From assembly GCF_001654455.1 (NCBI RefSeq), contig NZ_CP015772.1:2542001-2606000 (forward strand): a stretch of DNA of 64,000 bases, given 5' to 3'. Below are positions 17,302-27,387 of the stretch, piece after piece. Both the position numbers and the translations under genes were made by a program. Every line of letters begins with the position of its first letter. Positions within the stretch are counted from its first letter, which is position 1. The stretch is from Niabella ginsenosidivorans (GTDB taxonomy: Bacteria; Bacteroidota; Bacteroidia; Chitinophagales; Chitinophagaceae). The notes beneath the pieces were generated by a model, which was given only the letters and a program-made list of their open reading frames with translations, was not told where the DNA came from and did no database searches.

Positions 17302-19389
17302 CTAATTATTCGCCGACTGTATGGCAGTGATCACTACCGTATTATAAATATCTTCTATAGTAGCGCCACGGCTTAAATCGTTGATCGGTTTGTTCAACCC
17401 CTGCAGTACCGGGCCTACGGCAAGCGCACCGGTCTCCCGCTGCACCGCTTTATAGGTATTGTTACCGGTATTGAGATCCGGAAATATCAACACATTCGCC
17501 TGGCCGGCAACGGGGGAATCCGGCAATTTGCTTTTGCCAACCACCGGATCAACGGCGGCATCATATTGTATAGGGCCTTCTACCAAAAGATCGGGTCTTT
17601 TTTCTTTTACAATAGCTGTTGCCATGCGCACTTTTTCCACACCCTCACCGGTGCCGGAGGAGCCGGAAGAATAGGACAGCATTGCAATTTTAGGTGTTTC
17701 AATTCCAAATGCTTTTGCAGAATCTGCTGAAGAAATGGCAATCTCTGCCAGTTGCGCTGCCGTGGGGTTGGGCACAATAGCACAATCCCCATATACCAGT
17801 ACCCTGTCGTGCAACAGCATAAAAAATATAGAAGAAACCGTTTTAAAACCCGGGCGTGTTTTTACAAACTGCAATGCCGGTTTGATCGTATGCGCCGTAG
17901 TATTTACTGCACCGGATACCATGCCATCGGCTTCGCCCTTGTATACCATCATAGTGCCAAAATAGGAAGCATCCAACATCAGATCCGCTGCAGCAGCCAG
18001 TTCCAGCCCCTTTGATTTACGTAATTCATACAAAGTATGATAATACGCTTCATATTGATCACTAAGCTCCGGATCGATGATCCTTATGCGTTCATCATCC
18101 CAATACAAGCTCAGCTGCGCCACCCTGGCTTTTACTGTATTCACATTTCCCAGCAGGGTTAAAAAAACAATTTTGTCTTTGGCCAGGTAGGATGCAGCGG
18201 TAAGGATACGGTCATCCGTGCTCTCCGGCAATACAATATGCCTTTGCAGTTTTTTGGCAGTTACCAGCATGTTATACTGGAACATACGCGGCGTTATACC
18301 TTCTGTTTTTACAGAATTTATTTTTTCATTTAATGCTCCGGTATCTACAGCTCCTTCAAAAAGATCCAGGCTAAGTTTTAACTTATACTGGTTGGCCGGA
18401 TAAATACGCGATTTGATATTTGCTACTTTATTGGCTGTTTCAAAAGTCCCGGTTGAAACTGCCAAAACGGGCAGTGGCTTTTGAGATCCGTCAATGAGGT
18501 TCACAATGGAGCGTTCAGGCAACAGGCCACCGGAAAGTACGATCCCTGCAACGTTGGGGTAATGCGGCGACATATTGGCCAGCATGGTGCCCACCACAAG
18601 ATCTCCCCGGTCGCCGGGTATTACGCACACGCAATCTTCCGGCATCCTGGCCAGGTAATTACCCAGTTGCATACCGCCGATAATGGATGTTTTGGCAATG
18701 GTTTCCAGTTTGTCGGCCCCAAACAATATATGGGCTTTTAAATGTGCGGCAATCTCCTGCATACTGGGTTTCGTGAGCTCTTCCAGGTAGGGGATCACCG
18801 AGACCACTATTTTATTCCGGAGCTTTTGTTCGATCATCTGTTGCACCTCAACCCTGTTCTTGGTGCAACGGCTTACAAAAAGGCCGATTACGTTAATATC
18901 CCTTGCAAGAAAGGAATGCACTTCTGCCACCACATTATTGACCAGTTCAGAAGTGGTATCAAAACCGTCTTTATCAACCAGCAATACCGGCATGGCAAGG
19001 GTTTGCGCTAATGAGGCATTAAAATCAACTTCAAAAACAGAGCCTTCTTCATTAAAATCGCTTCCTTCTACCAGTACGAAGTCAAACCGTGACTCCAGGT
19101 CTTTATAACGATTAATGATCTGCTCATAAACCTCATTTATTTTACCCTGGTTTTCCAGCTCACTTAATTCAGCCCTGGTAAACACATAAGCGTCTTCATA
19201 CTTCATGTTTATTTTAAAATGAGTAAGAAGGGTATCAATATGATTATCTTTTAAGTCTTTGCTTTCAATGAGCGGCTTCAGGTAAGCCACTTTGGTAGTA
19301 GTACGCTGCAGCATTTGCATAACGCCCAGGCTGATCATTAATTTACCACTCTGTGCAGATGGCGAGATGATGTATACAGATCGGTTCAT
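17302..19389 (-). CDS. pta: Phosphate acetyltransferase (long form)
   Basis: A 695-residue long-form Pta that makes acetyl phosphate from acetyl-CoA. Residues 1-220 are the BioD-like P-loop-fold domain; its nucleotide loop reads SPSAQSGKL, so it keeps GK but not the full Walker A. Residues about 220-340 are the DRTGG domain, and 365-690 the catalytic PTA_PTB domain with AMLSYSSGSSGTGEGVEKV, VVGKSKLPDSPVAGQANVLI and PDLNTGNNTYKAVQ. The N-terminal domains in the E. coli enzyme carry allosteric regulation. Start is the ATG at 19389; ackA follows. Confidence 0.96.
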   Translation of the reverse strand: MNRSVYIISPSAQSGKLMISLGVMQMLQRTTTKVAYLKPLIESKDLKDNHIDTLLTHFKINMKYEDAYVFTRAELSELENQGKINEVYEQIINRYKDLESRFDFVLVEGSDFNEEGSVFEVDFNASLAQTLAMPVLLVDKDGFDTTSELVNNVVAEVHSFLARDINVIGLFVSRCTKNRVEVQQMIEQKLRNKIVVSVIPYLEELTKPSMQEIAAHLKAHILFGADKLETIAKTSIIGGMQLGNYLARMPEDCVCVIPGDRGDLVVGTMLANMSPHYPNVAGIVLSGGLLPERSIVNLIDGSQKPLPVLAVSTGTFETANKVANIKSRIYPANQYKLKLSLDLFEGAVDTGALNEKINSVKTEGITPRMFQYNMLVTAKKLQRHIVLPESTDDRILTAASYLAKDKIVFLTLLGNVNTVKARVAQLSLYWDDERIRIIDPELSDQYEAYYHTLYELRKSKGLELAAAADLMLDASYFGTMMVYKGEADGMVSGAVNTTAHTIKPALQFVKTRPGFKTVSSIFFMLLHDRVLVYGDCAIVPNPTAAQLAEIAISSADSAKAFGIETPKIAMLSYSSGSSGTGEGVEKVRMATAIVKEKRPDLLVEGPIQYDAAVDPVVGKSKLPDSPVAGQANVLIFPDLNTGNNTYKAVQRETGALAVGPVLQGLNKPINDLSRGATIEDIYNTVVITAIQSANN

Positions 19390-19620
19390 CGTCTAAATTT
19401 CAGCAAAAAAAATTGATTATATTTACAGTCTGCCCTGTCAGGACCTAAAAGATTTTTGAGCTCAGATTGCTTTTATTGCTACGCCTTCACAGGACTGCAC
19501 AATTGGCAAAAAAAACAGCTCTGCATCAGCAGCCTATATAGATATCCCAGTCTGAAACAGGTTGCTCTTTCTGCTCAGCAAAATGTCTTACAGGCTTGCA
19601 TCAGTAAGTCTGTAATAAAT

Positions 19621-20598
19621 TTACCGAACCGGTGTAATAACAATTTTTCTGAACTCGATCGGGCCATGATCTCCCTGTATATAAATAGGTCCCGGTTCCC
19701 CTTCATTGCTGTCCAGGGCGCCTCCTGTAATTCCAGGAATCTCCTGGTTACAGATTACGGTTTTCCCATTGGCCACAACTGTGATCGTTCTTCCCACCAG
19801 TGTAATATCATAACTCTGCCATTGGTCAGGTCCTAAAGCGTTAATTTCAATCGGGGTTAAAAATCCGTATATGCCGCTAAACAAATGACTATCCGGGTGC
19901 TTGTCTTTGGGGCTGTCTTCGATCTGGGTTTCATACCTGCCTCTTAAATAGACACCGCTGTTGCTTCCCTTTTGATAGCGAAACTCAACGTGCAGTTTAA
20001 AATCCGTAAACTTCTGTTTGGAAATGAGGTTGGCACCGGAATGCGGGCTGGTCAATATGCCATTTTTTACGATCCATTGGTTCTCTCCCAAGGCTTCCCA
20101 TCCCGTCAGGTCCTTACCATTGAACAGGTTCACCGGTTTGCCCCATACAGGTGCTGCATTGCTCTTCAGCCAGGGGGCCCTAACTCCTTTCCAGTTGTAT
20201 TTTTTTCCTTCACTGGTTACAATAGTGCCCGCAATGCCATCCTCCCCCGTCATGGTTCCTTCAATCTCAAAATTCTGGTCGCCGCCTTCCCATTGAGGGG
20301 GGATTGAAAAATGAAAGTTTCCACCATTCCAGTATACCTGCGATACCGGCCGTGCACTTCCAACAATACCTACATAAGAGCCAACCAGGGCACGGCTTCC
20401 GGACAGGTTCACTTCCAGCCAGGATGGTTTCGGCGTTCCGTTTGCATCAATCGTAATATCCCACCTGCCTATTAATTTTGTTGAATCATCGGCAGCAGCC
20501 TTCACAGGAAGCGGAGCACCTGTAACAGCTGCAGCTTTATAAACGCTCCCTGCTGCTAACAGGGCAGAGATACCTAATACAAAAACAGATCTACGCAT
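19621..20598 (-). CDS. DUF1080 (3-keto-glycoside/disaccharide hydrolase-like) exported protein
   Basis: A 325-residue protein with a signal peptide (residues 1-25, VFVLGISALLAAGSVYKAAA). Residues 35-135 form a small beta domain (LIGRWDITIDANG ... YNWKGVRAP); residues 145-325 are the DUF1080 concanavalin-like fold (LFNGKDLTGWEALGENQWIV, FKLHVEFRYQKGSNSGVYLR, DQWQSYDITLVG, GPIEFRKIVITPV). Some DUF1080 proteins were shown to be 3-keto-glycoside hydrolases; the substrate here is unknown. It lies 132 bp downstream of a co-directional sulfatase, suggesting joint action on a sulfated glycan or glycoside. Confidence 0.85.
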   Translation of the reverse strand: MRRSVFVLGISALLAAGSVYKAAAVTGAPLPVKAAADDSTKLIGRWDITIDANGTPKPSWLEVNLSGSRALVGSYVGIVGSARPVSQVYWNGGNFHFSIPPQWEGGDQNFEIEGTMTGEDGIAGTIVTSEGKKYNWKGVRAPWLKSNAAPVWGKPVNLFNGKDLTGWEALGENQWIVKNGILTSPHSGANLISKQKFTDFKLHVEFRYQKGSNSGVYLRGRYETQIEDSPKDKHPDSHLFSGIYGFLTPIEINALGPDQWQSYDITLVGRTITVVANGKTVICNQEIPGITGGALDSNEGEPGPIYIQGDHGPIEFRKIVITPVR

Positions 20599-20730
20599 AA
20601 ATTATTTTTTCAGTTAAATCAGTATGCCAGCAACAGTTCCAAAATGCAGCCGGCAGGAACAATAGTGATCGGAAAGATACAGATTATTTTTCCATCTTCA
20701 GAACTCTTAAAAAATTTCTGAACGGATCCA

Positions 20731-22110
20731 TCAGTCCTCCGTCATTCCCGAAAAAGAATCAAAAACAGCCTTGAGCTCTTTTGCCTTATCAGGATACTTT
20801 GTAATAAGGTTGGTCCGTTCTGAAGGATCTTCCTCCAGGTTAAAGAGCTCTTTGGTGGCAGGGATCAATTCATTGGATGACTGGGTATGCCAGTCGGGCG
20901 CTTCGCGGTACTTCCACTGCCCTGCCTTTACTGCCTCCGGCTTACCATGGTTGACTATAAATATGGGCCGGTGCTGAAAATCCTTATCCTTCTTTTCCCC
21001 GGATAACAGCGCTCCAATATCCTGCCCGTCCAGCACCTTTCCTTTTGGCAGGGGAGCACCGGTCCACCGGGCTATGGTGGGTAAAATATCCACGTTACTG
21101 ATGGGGCTGCCTGATTTTATTCCTGCCGGTATTTTGCTCTTCCAGTATACAATAAAAGGTTCGCGCACTCCTCCTTCATACGACATGGCTTTAGAGCCCC
21201 TGAAGATTCCGGCGGCACCCGCATGAAACCGTTTGGTGGCACCATCCCCTTCCATGCGGGGCGGGTAATCGCTCCATGGTCCGTTATCGCTCGAAAAAAT
21301 AAGGATCGTATTATCCAGCAATTGTTTTTCTTCAAGCGCTTTCCATATTGCGGCAATGCTTTCGTCTATTTCGGCAACAACAGCGCCCAAAGGGCCGCCC
21401 GGCTTGTCTTTCAGGTAAGAGGCCTGTGCGGCAAAATAAACCGGCAGGTGCGGCATGTTATAGGCAAGGTATAAAAAGAACGGCTGCCCCGGTTGCTGCT
21501 CTTTAATAATACGGATGCTCTCATTGGTATACAGGCGTGTCAATGTTGAATCCTCCGGCCGGAAGACCTCGGGCACCCGGTTCCGGAAGATCTTTATTAC
21601 TGTATCTGTTTTTACATACGGATGGCGATAGTCCTGGCTGTACAGCATTCCGTAAAACGAATCAAATCCCTGGCCGTTGGGCAGGTTATATGCCTGCTGA
21701 TCGCCCAGATGCCATTTCCCTACCATAGCGGTCTTATAGCCATTTGCCTTCAGCATTTCGGCAATGGTCACTTCATTGTCCGGCAGCCCCAGTCTGGATC
21801 CCGGAGCGATCGGATCCGGCAGGTTATAACGGGACGCATAGCGCCCGGTTAATAACGATGCCCTTGAAGGAGTGCAGGAGGGACTGCTGACGATATAATT
21901 GGTAGCCATAAATCCCCTGCCCGCCAGCTGATCCAGGAAAGGCGTTTGTATAACCGGATTACCGTAACAACCCAGATCAGAATAACCCATATCATCAGCC
22001 AGGATAAAAATAATATTGGGCCGTTGCTGTGCAAATACTGCTACAGACAAAGCCACCGGCAGCAAAATGGAAAGAAGAAACCTGTGCATCCGCATTATAT
22101 TTTTTTTCAA
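20731..22110 (-). CDS. Sulfatase (S1 family, arylsulfatase A-like), exported
   Basis: A 459-residue type I sulfatase with signal peptide (residues 1-27). The metal ligands open the mature protein ([19 protein letters not shown]), and the formylglycine site is [16 protein letters not shown] with Cys79 in the C-x-P-S-R context, so a formylglycine-generating enzyme is needed for activity. KWHLGD and the FSSDNGPWS metal site are intact. It removes sulfate esters in the periplasm or at the surface. Starts at 22095 or 22089 would also leave a usable signal peptide. A 14-bp inverted repeat brackets its candidate promoter. No choice of substrate can be made; the genome context favours carbohydrate. 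Confidence 0.92.
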   Translation of the reverse strand: MKKNIMRMHRFLLSILLPVALSVAVFAQQRPNIIFILADDMGYSDLGCYGNPVIQTPFLDQLAGRGFMATNYIVSSPSCTPSRASLLTGRYASRYNLPDPIAPGSRLGLPDNEVTIAEMLKANGYKTAMVGKWHLGDQQAYNLPNGQGFDSFYGMLYSQDYRHPYVKTDTVIKIFRNRVPEVFRPEDSTLTRLYTNESIRIIKEQQPGQPFFLYLAYNMPHLPVYFAAQASYLKDKPGGPLGAVVAEIDESIAAIWKALEEKQLLDNTILIFSSDNGPWSDYPPRMEGDGATKRFHAGAAGIFRGSKAMSYEGGVREPFIVYWKSKIPAGIKSGSPISNVDILPTIARWTGAPLPKGKVLDGQDIGALLSGEKKDKDFQHRPIFIVNHGKPEAVKAGQWKYREAPDWHTQSSNELIPATKELFNLEEDPSERTNLITKYPDKAKELKAVFDSFSGMTED

Positions 22111-22115
22111 ACGAC

Positions 22116-22164
22116 ATGAAATTTTTCAGGCCAAAATTACATAAAGGGGTCTGAAAAATTTCAT
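22116..22164 (-). promoter_or_regulatory. Inverted repeat around the candidate sulfatase promoter
   Basis: ATGAAATTTTTCAG (22116-22129) and its exact reverse complement (22151-22164) are separated by 21 bp. On the minus strand TAATTTTG (22139 to 22132), an exact TAnnTTTG -7 element for the sulfatase gene, lies between the arms. The layout suggests an operator for a dimeric regulator or an early-transcript hairpin. Confidence 0.55.
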
Positions 22165-22366
22165 CAAAGGTTCCTCTTGGCTAAAAACAATAATAAATAT
22201 ACAAGAGAAATGTAAAACTATTCATACAGGAAAACGGCTGTTCCTGATAATAAAGATTGTCAATGCCACAAATGCATTGATATTTGTGCAATTATGACTA
22301 ACTACTTCACAGACTTGTTTGCACTCATATGATCCGCTCTTAATAAAAAGCATACGATACAATGAA

Positions 22367-22374
22367 TATCTTTG
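22367..22374 (+). promoter_or_regulatory. -7 promoter element (TATCTTTG) of the M1 aminopeptidase gene
   Basis: Exact TAnnTTTG match about 50 bp upstream of the preferred ATG at 22424; it supports an ATG start over the TTG at 22409. No clear TTTG is found at -33. Confidence 0.5.
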
Positions 22375-22423
22375 TACCTGAGACCTGTTCATTAAAAACC
22401 TGTTACCGTTGAGGCAGTATAAA

Positions 22424-24997
22424 ATGATATGCATGAAATGGAAGCTTATATATGTAGCAATCATCCTTTTCCCGGCCGTTCTTTCCTGTCATAAAAAGGA
22501 AAAAAGCGCTGGGGTATCACAAGGAGTTTCAGATACACTGGCTGCATACAGGAAAAGCACCTTAAAGAACATCCGGTACCATCTTCAGTTCAATATTCCT
22601 GAAGAAAAAGATAAAGACATTGTTGCAGGCGAAACCGTTTCCTTTACCTGCGATAAGAAACCGCAGAACTTCCTGGCGTTTGACTTTAAGGAAGATCCTG
22701 GTAAAATAAAAAAAATATGGTCGAATAACCAGGAAATACCCATTGTGTTTGACAAGGAACATCTTATCATAGACAAAGCATTCCTGCAGCGGGGCGCCAA
22801 TACTATAAGGATCGATTTTATTGCAGGCAACGGCGCGCTCAACAGGCGGGGCAATTACCTCTACACCTTGTTTGTTCCTGACCGGGCGCGCACTGTTTTT
22901 CCCTGCTTTGATCAGCCGGATCTGAAGGCCGTTTTTACATTAAGCATCACCATTCCGCAAAGCTGGGCGGGTATTGCCAATGGAAAACTTACAGGTGTCT
23001 TATTAAACGGTAACCGGAAAACATTGGATTTTGCCCCTACCGATCAATTGCCCACCTACCTTTTTTCTTTTGCTGCCGGCAAATTCAACAGAGCAACAGA
23101 GCAATGGAAGGGCAGCGAGATCGAATTGCTTTACCGCGAAACCGATTCAGAAAAAGTTGCTACCAGCCTTCAACCCATTTTTGAGCAGTATAAAAAGTAT
23201 GTTACCTTTTATGAGCAGTGGACAGGCATCCCCTTCCCTTTTCAAAAACATGGAATGGTGGCCATACCCGACTTCCAGTTTGGGGGCATGGAGCACCCCG
23301 GGGCCATCCTGCTGCAATCGGCAACCCTGTTCCTTACAAAAGATGCCACCGATGGCCAGTTGAATAACCGTGCCCAGTTGTTAGCCCATGAGGTAGCACA
23401 TATGTGGTTCGGCGACCTGGTAACCATGAACTGGTTTTCTGATGTGTGGATGAAAGAAGTCTTTGCCAATTTTATGGCTGATAAGGCCACCATAGCCCCG
23501 GATAATGCACAGGGATTTGCATTGAAATTTCTTACAGACCACCTGCCTTATGCCTATGCCACTGATCGTACGCCAGGCGCCAATCCTATTCGCCAGCCAC
23601 TGGATAATCTGGAGAATGCGGGCACGCTTTACGGAAATATTATTTACCATAAAGCCCCTGTTATGATGCGCCAGCTGGAAAAGCTGATGGGAGAAGATCC
23701 CTTTAAAACCGGCGTAAGAGAATACCTCAGGCAATATGCCTATAATAACGCCTCCTGGCCAGATCTCATTAACCTGCTGGCAAAGCATACGCCTGTTAAT
23801 TTACAGGCATGGAATAAGGTTTGGGTCAATGAGCCCGGGCGCCCTGTATTTGATTATACAATCCGATATGAAAAAACGCAGATCGCAGCCTTTACAATTG
23901 CCCAGAAACCGGAATCCGGCAATGACCGGGTATGGCAGCAGTCGTTTGATATCAGCTTCTATTATGACAACGGGCTTGTAAAGACGATCAACGTTAACGA
24001 CAGCCTGGCCCTTCAATCTATAGACAGGGCTTTTGAAAGAAAGCGTCCCCGGTTCATTCAGTTCAATGCATCCGGCTTGGGATATGGAGTATGGCCTGTA
24101 GATACGGCTATGTGCCCCCGTTTATTTACGATCAGGAATTATATAAACCGGGCTTCCGCTTATATTACGCTCTATGAAAATATGCTGAACAGCCGTTATA
24201 AAAATCCGGAAGAACTGTTACAGCTTTTTACATCCGGACTGAGCAGTGAGACAGTAGAGTTGAACATCCGGCTGCTTACCGGCTATATCAGCACTATTTA
24301 CTGGGAGTTCCTTTTGCCGGCCACCCGCCAGTCGCTGGCAGCAAAACTGGAAGGTCAGGTTTGGACAGCGATGAACCAACAAAAGAATCCAAACAATAAA
24401 AAGATGCTTTTTGGCTGTTACCAGAACCTGTTTGAAACAGCCGGTGCCGTTAAAAAAATGTATACTATCTGGAATACTCAGCAGCCTCCGCCGAACGTTG
24501 TGCTGAAAGAGGATGATTATACCAACCTGGCATTTGCACTGGTCCTGAGAAGCAATGATCCATCTGTATTACAGCAGCAACTGAGCCGGATAAAAGATCC
24601 CGACAGAAGAAAACGGTTTGAGCTCATTATGCCCGCGTTGTCTGCCGATACAGCTGTCCGGAAGGCTTTTTTTGAAGGGCTTTCAAAAAGAGCCAACCGG
24701 TCGAACGAATCAGCGGTCAGCGTTGCACTCAGCTATCTGCATCACCCGTTGCGGCAGCCATCCGCAGAGCTTTACCTGGAGCAAACACTGGAGCTGTTAC
24801 CGGAGATACAACAAACCGGCGATATCTTTTTCCCGGGGAACTGGTTACAGGCCAGCTTTGGCTACTACCAGTCAAAAACCGCATACGCTATTGTTGAGCA
24901 GTTCCTGCAAAAGCACCCCCGCCTGCAGGATCATTTAAAGGCAAAAATCCTGCAAAGCACAGACAATCTGAGGAGAGCCCGTACCATAGCCCGTTAA
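22424..24997 (+). CDS. M1 family zinc aminopeptidase, lipoprotein
   Basis: About 857 residues. The N-terminus (MKWKLIYVAIILFPAVLSC) is a lipoprotein signal with an LSC lipobox, so the enzyme is membrane-anchored in the periplasm or at the surface. The substrate motif is FGGMEHPGAI, with His in place of Asn in the classical GxMEN, common in this branch. The zinc site is HEVAHMWFGD with the third ligand in KEVFAN 18 residues later, near residue 325. It removes N-terminal amino acids from peptides. The second half is helical as in M1 C-terminal domains. ATG at 22424 or 22433 is preferred over the upstream TTG. It stands alone, divergent from the sulfatase. Confidence 0.92.
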   Translation: MICMKWKLIYVAIILFPAVLSCHKKEKSAGVSQGVSDTLAAYRKSTLKNIRYHLQFNIPEEKDKDIVAGETVSFTCDKKPQNFLAFDFKEDPGKIKKIWSNNQEIPIVFDKEHLIIDKAFLQRGANTIRIDFIAGNGALNRRGNYLYTLFVPDRARTVFPCFDQPDLKAVFTLSITIPQSWAGIANGKLTGVLLNGNRKTLDFAPTDQLPTYLFSFAAGKFNRATEQWKGSEIELLYRETDSEKVATSLQPIFEQYKKYVTFYEQWTGIPFPFQKHGMVAIPDFQFGGMEHPGAILLQSATLFLTKDATDGQLNNRAQLLAHEVAHMWFGDLVTMNWFSDVWMKEVFANFMADKATIAPDNAQGFALKFLTDHLPYAYATDRTPGANPIRQPLDNLENAGTLYGNIIYHKAPVMMRQLEKLMGEDPFKTGVREYLRQYAYNNASWPDLINLLAKHTPVNLQAWNKVWVNEPGRPVFDYTIRYEKTQIAAFTIAQKPESGNDRVWQQSFDISFYYDNGLVKTINVNDSLALQSIDRAFERKRPRFIQFNASGLGYGVWPVDTAMCPRLFTIRNYINRASAYITLYENMLNSRYKNPEELLQLFTSGLSSETVELNIRLLTGYISTIYWEFLLPATRQSLAAKLEGQVWTAMNQQKNPNNKKMLFGCYQNLFETAGAVKKMYTIWNTQQPPPNVVLKEDDYTNLAFALVLRSNDPSVLQQQLSRIKDPDRRKRFELIMPALSADTAVRKAFFEGLSKRANRSNESAVSVALSYLHHPLRQPSAELYLEQTLELLPEIQQTGDIFFPGNWLQASFGYYQSKTAYAIVEQFLQKHPRLQDHLKAKILQSTDNLRRARTIAR

Positions 24998-25075
24998 AAT
25001 CATTGTTTTGCTTGCGTTTTCCATAAATTATTTCCTATCTTTAATACCCTTTGCTCTAAAAGCCGGGTTTTGATT

Positions 25076-25567
25076 ATGAATGAAAAGCAATTCCAGTTTT
25101 CGTATAAAGTGTTCCGGAGCAGCAGCGAGCTGAATGAAGAAGATGCGGCGCTTTTGCAACTGGCACGCAAAACAACAAAAAAATCCTATGCCCCTTATTC
25201 CAGGTTCAACGTGGCCTGCGCTGCAAAATTAGCAAACGGGCAAACGGTGGTAGGCACCAACCAGGAAAATGCCTCTTACCCCGTTGGCATCTGCGCAGAG
25301 CGGGCATTGCTGGCTACTGTTGGCACACAATATGCAGATGAGCCGATTACGACCCTTGCGGTTTCCTACCATTCGCTTAATAGCAACAGTGATCATCCTA
25401 TTTCACCATGCGGCATGTGCCGGCAGGCTTTATCCGAGTATGAAAAACGCGCAGGTAAACCCATTCGTTTATTACTGGCGGGAATGGAAGGCCCTGTTTA
25501 TATCATTGACTCTGTAAAAGACCTGCTGCCACTGGCTTTCAGCGAAGACGACCTGGGAAATGTCTGA
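25076..25567 (+). CDS. cdd: Cytidine deaminase
   Basis: A 163-residue zinc deaminase converting cytidine and deoxycytidine to uridine forms in pyrimidine salvage. The catalytic CAERALLATVG (Cys ligand plus proton-shuttling Glu) and PCGMCRQAL (two Cys ligands) mark the tetrameric all-cysteine type; YAPYSRFNVACA and NQENASYPVGI form the nucleoside pocket. An N-terminal extension of about 30 residues precedes the core. ATG at 25076 is chosen because the frame otherwise opens with TTG at 25070. TATCTTTA (25036-25043) with TTG 21 nt earlier (25012) is a fair promoter. Confidence 0.95.
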   Translation: MNEKQFQFSYKVFRSSSELNEEDAALLQLARKTTKKSYAPYSRFNVACAAKLANGQTVVGTNQENASYPVGICAERALLATVGTQYADEPITTLAVSYHSLNSNSDHPISPCGMCRQALSEYEKRAGKPIRLLLAGMEGPVYIIDSVKDLLPLAFSEDDLGNV

Positions 25568-25570
25568 TCC

Positions 25571-25960
25571 CTATCTTTCCCACGCATTATAAAACGCTTC
25601 TGCTTCCTGTGGCGCTGCATAAACAATTGCAACAACGGCTCCTGTATGCTCCTGAATATAAAACTTATAAGGTTTAAACCGTTCCATACTGTGCAATAGT
25701 GCCTTATAATATGCTTCGCCATTTGCAATACTACGGTCAAAATAAAAATAGCTGGCATGAGGGGCCAGACCCAATAGGTATTTAGTTCCCGAGTCTGATA
25801 CCAGGGCTGTTACAGCTGTAACTTTTGTGTATGTATTTACAGTTATTTTATTACTGACTTCAGGAAGATATAAATCTTCTGTTTCAGTTTTTGTTTTCTT
25901 ATTGCAGGCAATGATTAAAAGCAGCGCCAGAAACAGCATTAATAACAGACTGTTCTTCAT
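25571..25960 (-). CDS. Small lipoprotein, function unknown
   Basis: A 129-residue protein with a lipoprotein signal (LLLMLFLALLLIIACNKK, Cys in the IAC lipobox). The mature part is short and mixed, with SYFYFDRSIANGEAYYKALL and HTGAVVAIVYAAPQEAEAFY; I do not recognise a family. It is convergent with cdd (3 bp between stops). ATG at 25960 is used; the frame extends to a TTG at 25972. Confidence 0.65.
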   Translation of the reverse strand: MKNSLLLMLFLALLLIIACNKKTKTETEDLYLPEVSNKITVNTYTKVTAVTALVSDSGTKYLLGLAPHASYFYFDRSIANGEAYYKALLHSMERFKPYKFYIQEHTGAVVAIVYAAPQEAEAFYNAWER

Positions 25961-26045
25961 ATTATCAGGCAATTTTCGTTTCAGATCAAATATAAGTAAT
26001 CATTAAAAAAGCAGGAGACCAGCCAAAAAGCAGCAAGGACAGCTA

Positions 26046-26408
26046 TTAATAGCTTTTTTCCAGCTCTACGCCTACCCTTCCTGCAAAATTTGCAATAGGC
26101 ACAGTTAATTTATATAAACTCATACTTACATGGATGATTGCAGGAAACTGCTCATGCAACAGTACTGCCAGCTCAGTCAGGAATGTTTCCAGTAACTCCC
26201 GCGGCCGTTGCATTTCAGCTTTTACCAGTTCATAAATGGCGGCATAATCCAGCGTATCCGCAAGATGGGTAATAATACCGTCTTCCCTGGTAAACGTAAC
26301 CGCCAGGTTCATTTCAAATTCATTGCCCGTCTTCTTTTCCGCTTCATACAAACCATGATAGGCAAAAAAGCGAAGCTGCTCCAGGCGGATGGTAATGAGC
26401 TGCGACAT
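26046..26408 (-). CDS. folB: Dihydroneopterin aldolase
   Basis: A 120-residue FolB that cleaves 7,8-dihydroneopterin to 6-hydroxymethyl-dihydropterin and glycolaldehyde in folate synthesis. The family pattern is intact: LEQLRFFAYHGLYEAEKKTG at the N-terminus, DTLDYAAIYELVKAEM in the middle and HVSMSLYKLTVPI near the end, including the pterin-anchoring Glu and the catalytic Lys. It starts 8 bp after the trxB stop, so both are in one transcript. Confidence 0.93.
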   Translation of the reverse strand: MSQLITIRLEQLRFFAYHGLYEAEKKTGNEFEMNLAVTFTREDGIITHLADTLDYAAIYELVKAEMQRPRELLETFLTELAVLLHEQFPAIIHVSMSLYKLTVPIANFAGRVGVELEKSY

Positions 26409-26416
26409 AACAAAAA

Positions 26417-27367
26417 TCAGTGAATGCCTTTTTCACCCAGATAACGCTCTGCATCCAGGGCTGCCATACAACCACTTCCGGCGGCGGTTACTGCCTGGCG
26501 ATAGGTTTTATCCTGCACATCGCCGCAGGCAAACACGCCTTCCACACTGGTTTTGGAAGTGCCTGGAATGGTTTTAATATATCCCACGTCGTCCATATCC
26601 AGGAACCCTTTAAAAACAGCTGAATTCGGTTCATGTCCAATGGCTACAAAAAAACCGCTCACCGGAATCTCCTGCGTTTCATTGGTTTTATTATTTCTTA
26701 CCCGAACGCCGGTAACCGTTTTATCGCCCAGCACTTCCTCGGTTTCCGTATTAAAATACACTTTAATATTCGGGGCTTTCAGCACCCGGTCCTGCATCAC
26801 TTTGGAGGCACGCATTTCATCCCTTCTTACCAGCATATGCACATTAGTACACAATTTAGAAAGATACAAGGCCTCTTCAGCGGCGGTATCGCCTGCACCA
26901 ACAATGGCTACTTCCTTGCCACGGAAAAAGAACCCGTCACAAACCGCACAGGCACTTACACCAAATCCGTTCAAACGCTCTTCACTCGAAAGGCCCAGCC
27001 ATTTTGCAGAGGCCCCGGTAGCAATAATGACGGCGTCTGCCTCCATTAATTTTTCATCATCGATCCAAACTTTATGAGGCAGACTGGAAAAATCTACTTT
27101 TGTTGCAATGCCAAAACGGATATCTGCGCCCATTCTTTTAGCCTGTTTCTCAAAATCGATCATCATTTCAGGGCCCTGGATGCCATCGGGATAACCCGGG
27201 TAGTTCTCCACCTCAGTAGTAGTAGTTAACTGTCCACCCGGCTGCAGGCCCTGGTAAAGCACCGGGCTGAGGTTGGCACGGGAGGCATAAATTGCTGCGG
27301 TATAACCCGCCGGACCGGAACCTATTATTAAACATTTTACTCTTTCTGCTGCTGTACGCTCTGTCAT
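26417..27367 (-). CDS. trxB: Thioredoxin-disulfide reductase
   Basis: A 316-residue low-molecular-weight thioredoxin reductase: FAD motif CLIIGSGPAGYTAAIYASRA at the N-terminus, redox-active CAVCDG (near residue 140), NADPH motif VAIVGAGDTAAEEALYLSKL and the C-terminal FAD contact GVFACGDVQDKTYRQ. It passes electrons from NADPH to thioredoxin in the cytoplasm. The start is the ATG at 27367; the reading frame upstream of it covers the promoter. TATTTTTG on the minus strand (27395 to 27388) is a -7 match 20 bp upstream. Confidence 0.95.
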   Translation of the reverse strand: MTERTAAERVKCLIIGSGPAGYTAAIYASRANLSPVLYQGLQPGGQLTTTTEVENYPGYPDGIQGPEMMIDFEKQAKRMGADIRFGIATKVDFSSLPHKVWIDDEKLMEADAVIIATGASAKWLGLSSEERLNGFGVSACAVCDGFFFRGKEVAIVGAGDTAAEEALYLSKLCTNVHMLVRRDEMRASKVMQDRVLKAPNIKVYFNTETEEVLGDKTVTGVRVRNNKTNETQEIPVSGFFVAIGHEPNSAVFKGFLDMDDVGYIKTIPGTSKTSVEGVFACGDVQDKTYRQAVTAAGSGCMAALDAERYLGEKGIH

Positions 27368-27387
27368 AGAATTTATTTGAATATTTA

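Noticed and set aside
26553-27077. 174-residue open frame on the plus strand
   Set aside because: Antisense to trxB; low-complexity Ser/Thr-rich translation.
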